Source: CAWICD01 sp052267165
GTDB taxonomy: Bacteria > Vulcanimicrobiota > Vulcanimicrobiia > Vulcanimicrobiales > Vulcanimicrobiaceae
Assembly (NCBI GenBank): GCA_052267165.1
Contig: JBKQHO010000039.1
Location: forward strand, 310,001-374,000
Direction: 5' to 3'
DNA length: 64,000 nt
Part shown: positions 58,670-64,000 of the stretch, piece after piece
Position numbering within the stretch: the first letter of the stretch is position 1
How the letters are laid out: each line of letters opens with the position of its first letter
The notes under the pieces: generated by a model
Seen by the model: only the letters and a program-made list of their open reading frames with translations
Databases searched by the model: none
What the model was told of the DNA's origin: nothing
Made by a program: the position numbers and the translations under genes

Positions 58670-59971
58670 CTAGTGCGTACCGTTAAGTTGCGCAATCGCT
58701 TTCTCGATCGAGCTTGAAAGATTCGTGTCGCCGGCCTTCTTCGCCGAAGCGTCGGCCTTCTGGAGATAGACGAGCGCATCTTTCTCATGGCCCGCTTGAT
58801 TGCCGAGTGCAACGCCGGCCGCATAGTTCGCGACGGCGCTGTCCGGATCGACGGCCAACGCCTTGTCGGCGTCGGCTTTGGCCTTGTCGTTGAGCGGACT
58901 CGGTTGCGCATTGAGATACGCGACCGCGGCTTGTGCGTAGAGCGCCGCCGCCTGCGACGGCACTTGCTGCGCGGCCTGTTCGAAGACCGCTGCGGCGTCC
59001 GCATGCTTGCCCGATTGAGCTAACGCCTGTGCTTTCTTCACGTACGAGTTCGCGATGGCGATCTGGCCTTGGGTGTCGCCGGGCGCGAGCGCCGCGGCCT
59101 CGGCTGCGACCGGCTTGGCGGCGTCGACGTTCCCGCTCTCGGCGTAGGCTGAGGCGAGATTGTCGTCGATCACGGCACGCTCGTGCGCAGCGGCCCTTTG
59201 GCTCGCCGCTTGCGCGCGCGCCTTCTCGAGGTCGGCGATCGCCGACGTGAAGTCGCCCTTGGAGAACTCGCCGAAGCCAAGCGCATTGTAGGTGGCGTAG
59301 CTCGGCGCGAGATCGGCCGCGCGTTTCGCCTCGGCGATCCCCGTGTCGAACGACTTGGCCTTGTAGTGGGCGAGCGAGTCCTCGGAGTACGCCTTCGCGG
59401 CGATCGCCTTCGTGTTGTCGGGGACCGTCCCCGACTTGTCGAACGCCGCGGCGGCGTCGCCGTAACGGTTGAGATACGTTTCTGCGATCGCCAGGTCGAG
59501 TTGGGCGCGTTCGTCGGCCGGATGCTGGCCGACGTAGCTTTGCAGACCGCTCCGAGCTCCCTTGTAGTTGCCGGCCCGCGTCATCATCTCGTAGGACGCA
59601 AGCGAACCGCTGGGGCCGCCTCCGAGCGCGACGCTCGTCCCGTTGAACTTCAACTCGAAATCGTAGTAGGCCAGGATCGGCTTCCCATCCTTGAGCGCCG
59701 GCCGGTAACTCGAGGTCTTGGCGATCTCGATGGCGGCCTGCTCGTCGGAATGATTGGTCGAGCTGATGATGCCGGAGACCGTCGGGTGGCCGGCGGCGTC
59801 GACTTCAACCTTCACCTTGACGGTCCCGGGACCGCCGACTGCCGATGTCGCCGTGCCCTGCCTGAGCAGCTTGGGCGGCTGATAGCTGCCGGCCTCTTGG
59901 GCCGAAGCCAACCCGGGCGCAGCCAGCGCAATGGCGCAAACCCCCGCCGTCAGCCAGATTCGTGGGTGCAT
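58670..59971 (-). CDS. Exported TPR protein with TonB-like N-terminal domain
   Basis: The protein has 433 residues. The signal peptide ends near GLASAQEAG (~25). Residues ~45-115 resemble a TonB C-terminal domain (VKVKVEVDAAGHPTVSGIIS, then AAIEIAKTSSYRPALKDGKP). Residues ~125-425 are tetratricopeptide-like repeats (YLNRYGDAAAAFDKS, ALGFGEFSKGDFTSAIADLEKA, ALAQSGKHADAAAVFEQAAQQ). A TonB-type domain joined to TPRs without a membrane anchor is uncommon. Being first in the exbB-exbD-exbD-tonB set, it probably acts with this motor in the periplasm. It lies 2 bp after tyrA. Confidence 0.85.
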   Translation of the reverse strand: MHPRIWLTAGVCAIALAAPGLASAQEAGSYQPPKLLRQGTATSAVGGPGTVKVKVEVDAAGHPTVSGIISSTNHSDEQAAIEIAKTSSYRPALKDGKPILAYYDFELKFNGTSVALGGGPSGSLASYEMMTRAGNYKGARSGLQSYVGQHPADERAQLDLAIAETYLNRYGDAAAAFDKSGTVPDNTKAIAAKAYSEDSLAHYKAKSFDTGIAEAKRAADLAPSYATYNALGFGEFSKGDFTSAIADLEKARAQAASQRAAAHERAVIDDNLASAYAESGNVDAAKPVAAEAAALAPGDTQGQIAIANSYVKKAQALAQSGKHADAAAVFEQAAQQVPSQAAALYAQAAVAYLNAQPSPLNDKAKADADKALAVDPDSAVANYAAGVALGNQAGHEKDALVYLQKADASAKKAGDTNLSSSIEKAIAQLNGTH

Positions 59972-59973
59972 CC

Positions 59974-60876
59974 CTAACCTCTACCTCGCCTCGAACGGTC
60001 CTCTTCGCAGATGTGAACGTGCTGCGTCCCTTCGTTGTTTCCCAGGAGCAGGGCAACCGTAGCGGCCGCGACCGAAAATCGCGGAGCCAGCTGGTCGGGC
60101 TCGCCCGCCTCGAGTGCCTCAGCGAACTCGCCGAGCAGCGCCGAGAGGGCACGCACCTCTTGCGCCACCGGGGCGCCGTTGGCCCGCAAGATCGAGTGCC
60201 ACATGCTCCAGGGCGAGGCCCCCAACCGGATCGCCCCCCGCATCCCCGAGCCGCAAAGCTCGCCGACGACGGGCTCCGCCAAGCGCGGCGCGAGCAGTGC
60301 GCCTAGCGCGACCGCGACCAACTGGGGCAGATCCGAGGTCAACGCGACGATCCGGTCGTGCTCGTACGAATCGACCGGAACGGGCCTCGCCCCAAGCGCC
60401 GCGATGAATGCTCGAGCTCGCTCGACCGCTTGCGGCGCGGCGGCAGGCTCGTAGGTCCACGCTTTCCCGCGGAAGAGGTCGGCTCGAGCGGCGTCCGGGC
60501 CGCTTCGTTCGGAGCCCGCGATCGGATGGGTGGGCACGAAGTTCGGCAACCCCGCCCCCGCAAGGCGCACAGGCGCCTTGAGCGACGCGACGTCGACGAT
60601 CAGCTCGGCCGCCGGCGGGTCGAGGACGAGGCTCGCGAGCGTGGCCAGCGTGACCTCGAGCGGCACGGCCAGAACCAGGACGTCCGCCTCCGCCAGCTCA
60701 TCGAGGCCTGAAGCGACCGCGTCGAGCGCGCCCCTCGCGAGGGCGCGCCGGGCGCGCTCGGCCTCGGCATCGTAGCCCGTCACGCGCATGCCGGTCGCCC
60801 GGGCGCTCAACGCGACCGACGCGCCGATCAGCCCCGTACCGACGACGCCGACGCGAACGTGCTTAGCTGACGGCAA
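59974..60876 (-). CDS. tyrA: Prephenate dehydrogenase
   Basis: A 300-residue enzyme making 4-hydroxyphenylpyruvate for tyrosine. The Rossmann start is VRVGVVGTGLIGASVALSA with the acidic Asp in VTGYDAEAE. NFVPTHPIAGSERSGPDAA and FIAALGARPVPVDSYEHDRIVALTSDLPQLVAVAL hold the catalytic His and substrate site. There is no ACT domain. It overlaps the end of aroF by 14 nt. Confidence 0.94.
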   Translation of the reverse strand: MPSAKHVRVGVVGTGLIGASVALSARATGMRVTGYDAEAERARRALARGALDAVASGLDELAEADVLVLAVPLEVTLATLASLVLDPPAAELIVDVASLKAPVRLAGAGLPNFVPTHPIAGSERSGPDAARADLFRGKAWTYEPAAAPQAVERARAFIAALGARPVPVDSYEHDRIVALTSDLPQLVAVALGALLAPRLAEPVVGELCGSGMRGAIRLGASPWSMWHSILRANGAPVAQEVRALSALLGEFAEALEAGEPDQLAPRFSVAAATVALLLGNNEGTQHVHICEEDRSRRGRG

Positions 60877-61909
60877 GCGCCGGAGTCGGCAACGAGCGCG
60901 CGACGGCGGCGGCGACCGGCGCCAGGCGGGCCATGAGGTCAGCGAAGTTGGGGACCGTCAGCGACTGCGGGCCGTCGGAGCGCGCCGTCGCGGGGTTGGG
61001 GTGGACCTCGACGAGCAGCCCGTCGGCGCCGGCGGCGACCGCCGCCAAGCTCATCGGAAGCACCAGGGCCCGAATTCCCGTCCCGTGCGAGGGATCGACG
61101 ATGACGGGCAGGTGCGTCAGCGAACGCAGCACCGGCACGGCCGAGATGTCGAGCAGGTTGCGGGTGTGCGTGTCGTACGACCGGATGCCGCGCTCGCACA
61201 ACACCACCTCGTGATTGCCGGCGGCGTAGACGTATTCGGCGGCCATCAGCCACTCTTCGATCGTCGCCGCGATGCCGCGCTTGAGCAGCACCGGATGCTG
61301 CGCTTGGCCGACCTCGCGCAGCAGCGTAAAATTCTGCATGTTGCGCGCGCCGATCTGCAGCATGTCCGCGTAGCGCGCGACGAGCTCCACGTCGCGGGGG
61401 TCGAGTACCTCGGTGACGGCCGCGAGGGCGTTGCGGTCGGCGGATTCGCGCAGCAGCTTGAGGCCGTCCTCGCCGAGCCCTTGGAACGCATAGGGCGACG
61501 TGCGCGGTTTGAAGGCGCCGCCGCGCAGCAGGTTGGCGCCGGCGCGCGCCACGCCCGCCCCGGCCGTCTCGAGCTGTTCGCGCGACTCGACGCTGCACGG
61601 CCCCGCGCAGATGGCGAGCGTCGCTCCGCCGAAGGTGATCCCGTCGCGGATGCGCACGACGCTGCGTTCTTGCCGGCCTTCCATGCTGACCAGCTTGTAG
61701 CTGCGCGAGATCGGAACGACCGACTCGACCCCATCGAGCTGCGAGAACTGCGCGAGCAGCGTCTCCTTGTCGTCGGCCGCGCCGACCACGCCGACCACGG
61801 TGCGCTCCTGCCCTCGGCTGACGTGAGCGGCCAGCTTCAACGAAGCGATCAGCGCGGTGACGGCGTCGAGTTCGGCATCCGACGAGTGCGGACGCATGAC
61901 GATGATCAT
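60863..61909 (-). CDS. aroF: DAHP synthase (AroA-gamma / AroF type)
   Basis: A 348-residue first enzyme of the shikimate pathway. The N-terminal ~70 residues are the ferredoxin-like regulatory domain typical of the KDOPS-like class (MIIVMRPHSSDAELDAVTAL). The barrel shows LAICAGPCSVESREQLE, GAFKPRTSPYAFQGLGEDGL, DMLQIGARNMQNFTLL and LPVIVDPSHGTGIR. The regulatory domain suggests feedback control by aromatic amino acids or fusion-independent contact with AroH. It overlaps aroH by ATGA. Confidence 0.95.
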   Translation of the reverse strand: MIIVMRPHSSDAELDAVTALIASLKLAAHVSRGQERTVVGVVGAADDKETLLAQFSQLDGVESVVPISRSYKLVSMEGRQERSVVRIRDGITFGGATLAICAGPCSVESREQLETAGAGVARAGANLLRGGAFKPRTSPYAFQGLGEDGLKLLRESADRNALAAVTEVLDPRDVELVARYADMLQIGARNMQNFTLLREVGQAQHPVLLKRGIAATIEEWLMAAEYVYAAGNHEVVLCERGIRSYDTHTRNLLDISAVPVLRSLTHLPVIVDPSHGTGIRALVLPMSLAAVAAGADGLLVEVHPNPATARSDGPQSLTVPNFADLMARLAPVAAAVARSLPTPALAVS

Positions 61910-62286
61910 TGTGGGGTCGTACTCCGGGGAACGAGGTCGGGACGAAGCGAGACCGCTTCGCGCAAATAGACGTGAACCATCTCGTGCTGCGCGCGTTCGG
62001 TATTGACGTGCACCAGCACGCGTATGCAGCGCTCGAGCCGGCCCGGAACGCCGATCTCCGTGAAATTCAGCAGCGGGACCATCCTCCAGCCCATCCGGCG
62101 CGCGGCGGCCGCGGGAAACTCGGCGCGCAGATCGGGCGTGACCGTGAACAGCGCCGAGGCGACGTCCTCGGGCCGCAGATCGTTGGACGCGACGATCTCG
62201 CGCACCAGCTCCTCGGTCGCCTCGAGAATGACCCCCGCATCGTCCCGCTCGACCGTCGTCGCCCCGCGGATCCCTCGTAGCATCAT
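61906..62286 (-). CDS. aroH: Monofunctional chorismate mutase (AroH class)
   Basis: A 126-residue trimeric-type enzyme. LRGIRGATTVERDDAGVILEATEELV has the active-site Arg (RGATT), ALFTVTPDLRAEFPAAAARRMGW is the central motif, and CIRVLVHVNTERAQHEMVHVYLREAVSLRPDL is the conserved end. It turns chorismate into prephenate, the substrate of tyrA two genes downstream. It lies 1 bp after rluB. Confidence 0.95.
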   Translation of the reverse strand: MMLRGIRGATTVERDDAGVILEATEELVREIVASNDLRPEDVASALFTVTPDLRAEFPAAAARRMGWRMVPLLNFTEIGVPGRLERCIRVLVHVNTERAQHEMVHVYLREAVSLRPDLVPRSTTPQ

Positions 62287-62287
62287 C

Positions 62288-63058
62288 TTAATCCCGTCCT
62301 TCGCCGATGCCGGCCTCGGCCCGTTCTCGGCCGCCCTCGCGCTCCGCTTCTTGACGCACCTTGTTCAGCGACGCGCGCTCCTTGGTGCTCGCTTCGCGCC
62401 AGTGTCCGACCGGAAGATCGCCGAGCGAAAGCGGGCCGAAGCGCAGGCGCACGAGCGCGACGACCGGATGCCCGAGGGTCTCGAACATGCGCCGGACTTG
62501 CCGGTTGCGCCCTTCGTGAATCGTCAGATCGACCTCCGAGAGCGCTGGACCCGTGCGCACGACCCGCAGTTTGGCCGGAGCGGCGCCGCCTTCGTCGAGC
62601 CGCACGCCGGCCAGCACCCGTTCGACGTCCTCGGGACCGAGCCGGCCCCGCACGACCGCGCGGTACGTCTTCTCGACGCCGAACCGGGGGTGGGTCAGGA
62701 CGTGGGCCAGGTCGCCGTCGTCGGTCATCAGCAAGACGCCGGACGTGTCGTAGTCGAGCCGGCCGACCGGCACGAGCCGCCCGCCGTCCTGCGGTACGAG
62801 ACCGGCCACCGTCCGCCGCCCTTCCGGGTCGCGCATGGTCGTCATGATCTTGGCCGGCTTGTGCAGGACGAGGTAGCGGCTTTGCGCCGGGGGGGCGACG
62901 GCGCGGCCCGCGACCTCGACGCGGTCGCCCGGCGCGACGCTCGTCCCCAGCTCGCGCACGACGCGGCCGTTGACCCGGACTCCACCCGCCTCGATCAGCT
63001 CCTCCGCGCGGCGGCGCGACGCGACGCCCGCATGCGCGAGGTATTTCTGCAATCGCAC
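62288..63058 (-). CDS. rluB: 23S rRNA pseudouridine synthase, RluB/RsuA family
   Basis: The protein has 256 residues. An S4 domain (RLQKYLAHAGVASRRRAEELIEAGGVRVNG) precedes the catalytic domain with VPVGRLDYDTSGVLLMTDDG (catalytic Asp in GRLDYDTSG) and IHEGRNRQVRRMFETLGHPV. The C-terminus is a charged tail. It modifies the peptidyl-transferase region of 23S rRNA or a 16S site; the exact target is inferred from family. It lies 19 bp downstream of the Rho-like gene. Confidence 0.94.
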   Translation of the reverse strand: MRLQKYLAHAGVASRRRAEELIEAGGVRVNGRVVRELGTSVAPGDRVEVAGRAVAPPAQSRYLVLHKPAKIMTTMRDPEGRRTVAGLVPQDGGRLVPVGRLDYDTSGVLLMTDDGDLAHVLTHPRFGVEKTYRAVVRGRLGPEDVERVLAGVRLDEGGAAPAKLRVVRTGPALSEVDLTIHEGRNRQVRRMFETLGHPVVALVRLRFGPLSLGDLPVGHWREASTKERASLNKVRQEAEREGGRERAEAGIGEGRD

Positions 63059-63077
63059 GCCGACGAGGTTTCGGCCG

Positions 63078-64000
63078 TCAGGCCGAGTCGTCCGCCATCC
63101 GCATGAATTCGCCGGCCGACTTCGCGTCGCGCAATTGCCGGCGCAGCGGCTCGCAGAGCGTGGTGCTGCCTGCCGCGGCCGACGTACGCCGCCCGCGCTC
63201 GGCCACGCGCAGCTCCGCCTCGCTCAAGAGTTGCTCCGCGTGTCCCGTTCGCGAGCGCGTCAGGTCGAGTTCGAGCAGCGGACTCTCAAGGCGCTCGGCC
63301 GGCGCCAGCGCGACCGTCGAGTTGGCCGACTCGACGAATTCCCCGAGCGAGTTCTGGCCGTCCGAAGGCGCCGCGGCGGCGACCACGATGGTCAGCGAGC
63401 CGCCCTCTTCGAGGCGGCGGGCCGCGGCCAACAGACGTTTCGCGCGGTAACGCGCTTCGTAGGCGCGCACGAGGCCGCCCAGCGAATCGACGAGCAGCAC
63501 CGCGTGGCCGCCGAGCTCGGCGATCCGCTTGGCGCGGTCGAGCGTCAAATCGGCCAAGTGCGCCTGCTGATCGGGCGGGTCGCCCAGGGTACCGGCCGCG
63601 ATCTCGACGGAGAACGAGCGCCGCGCCTCGGTCACGTCTTCGGGGCGTGCATCGACGAGCAGCGGGAGGACCGCGACGGTCGGGTAATTGCGCCCGAGCG
63701 AATTGGCGATGTCGACGAGCAAACTCAATCCGTTGCCGTTCTGCGTCCCGATGACGACCGCACGCTGTCCGTATCCCAAGGGTGCGAACAGATCGATCTC
63801 ACGCAACACGAACGGCGCAGCCGCGTCGCCTAACGTCAGCCGCTCGACGGGCCGCACGGCTGTCCGCCGCTCGAAGAGCGGGCGTCCCAGCAACGTATCC
63901 GGTTCGCAGCCGTTCACGCTTTCGATCTTGATCAAACCGTGATAGCGTTCGTTGTCCTTGGGAGGTCGCGACAAGCCGACGACCAGGTCGCCGCGGCGCA
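63078..64000 (-). CDS. Rho-like protein with degenerate ATPase site (partial)
   Basis: The reading frame enters from the right edge, and the C-terminal ~307 residues are present. The opening RRGDLVVGLSRPPKDNERYH matches the Rho segment before the ATPase domain, and order and spacing follow Rho throughout. Yet the P-loop region reads GTQNGNGLSLL instead of APPKAGKTMLL, so the Walker A Lys and Thr are gone. DARPEDV replaces DERPEEV, so the catalytic Glu (Glu211 in E. coli) is Ala. The Walker B Asp is kept (LLVDSLGGLVRAY), but the GTGNME loop is ESANST and the arginine-finger region is altered. It cannot hydrolyse ATP in the usual way. It may be a regulator or RNA-binding paralogue; a canonical rho should exist elsewhere. 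Confidence 0.85.
   Translation of the reverse strand, partial: RRGDLVVGLSRPPKDNERYHGLIKIESVNGCEPDTLLGRPLFERRTAVRPVERLTLGDAAAPFVLREIDLFAPLGYGQRAVVIGTQNGNGLSLLVDIANSLGRNYPTVAVLPLLVDARPEDVTEARRSFSVEIAAGTLGDPPDQQAHLADLTLDRAKRIAELGGHAVLLVDSLGGLVRAYEARYRAKRLLAAARRLEEGGSLTIVVAAAAPSDGQNSLGEFVESANSTVALAPAERLESPLLELDLTRSRTGHAEQLLSEAELRVAERGRRTSAAAGSTTLCEPLRRQLRDAKSAGEFMRMADDSA

Noticed and set aside
1..64000. tRNA, rRNA, CRISPR arrays, complete IS elements or prophage
   Set aside because: None seen: no cloverleaf-like gaps, no regularly spaced repeats and no transposase or integrase motifs on either strand.

Overview
The window is very GC-rich, densely coded bacterial chromosome with short intergenic gaps and many 1-14 nt gene overlaps. 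The cell envelope appears to have two membranes: there are two TonB-like proteins, an ExbB/ExbD1/ExbD2 motor and many exported periplasmic proteins. The translation block rimP-nusA-ylxR-infB-rbfA-nrnA-truB-ribF has the order usual in Terrabacteria. A diderm Terrabacteria lineage such as Candidatus Eremiobacterota (WPS-2) would fit both traits. That placement is inference only, because no rRNA or marker tree is available here. I saw no rRNA, tRNA, CRISPR array or complete insertion sequence.

Layout: 1-2427 holds the start of an exported beta-propeller protein, an EamA transporter, a Flp-like pilin, a small membrane protein and a tiny zinc-ribbon protein. 2434-12372 (minus) holds an M3 oligopeptidase and a seven-gene overlapping cluster: methyltransferase, FAD reductase of the geranylgeranyl reductase family, SRPBCC cyclase, ketosynthase, ABC ATPase, FtsX-type permease and AttH/CrtC lipocalin. 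This looks like synthesis plus export of an unknown lipid or polyketide. A ferredoxin and an unusual membrane-anchored Clp-family ATPase follow. 14932-24557 is a complete urea module: ureABCEFGD on the minus strand, divergent from urtABCDE on the plus strand. 24613-25719 has an M48 protease with a small membrane protein. 25962-35466 is the translation block, preceded in transcription by a long low-complexity membrane-anchored protein (35598-37220). Pyruvate kinase runs the other way.

38744-40271 is a disturbed stretch containing a partial recN copy. From 55996 down to 40350 runs a long minus-strand gene train: uppP, a small membrane gene, moaC, a mog-like gene, folC, folP, folB, folK (fused to a carrier-like domain), accC, nusB, a class A PBP, xseA, xseB, tlyA, nadK, recN and a glycosyltransferase. 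From 64000 down to 56022 lie a Rho-like gene, rluB, aroH, aroF, tyrA, a TPR protein with a TonB-like domain, exbB, two exbD genes and tonB. A 191-bp inverted-repeat element sits between the last exbD and tonB.

The observations I would follow first are: a FolK fusion to a biotinyl-like domain that lacks the biotinylated lysine, next to accC; a Rho homologue whose P-loop lysine and catalytic glutamate are replaced; a zinc-ribbon/transmembrane Clp ATPase lacking the middle domain and the ClpP-docking stretch; a 182-bp recN duplication that makes a chimeric gene; and the ketosynthase-export cluster.
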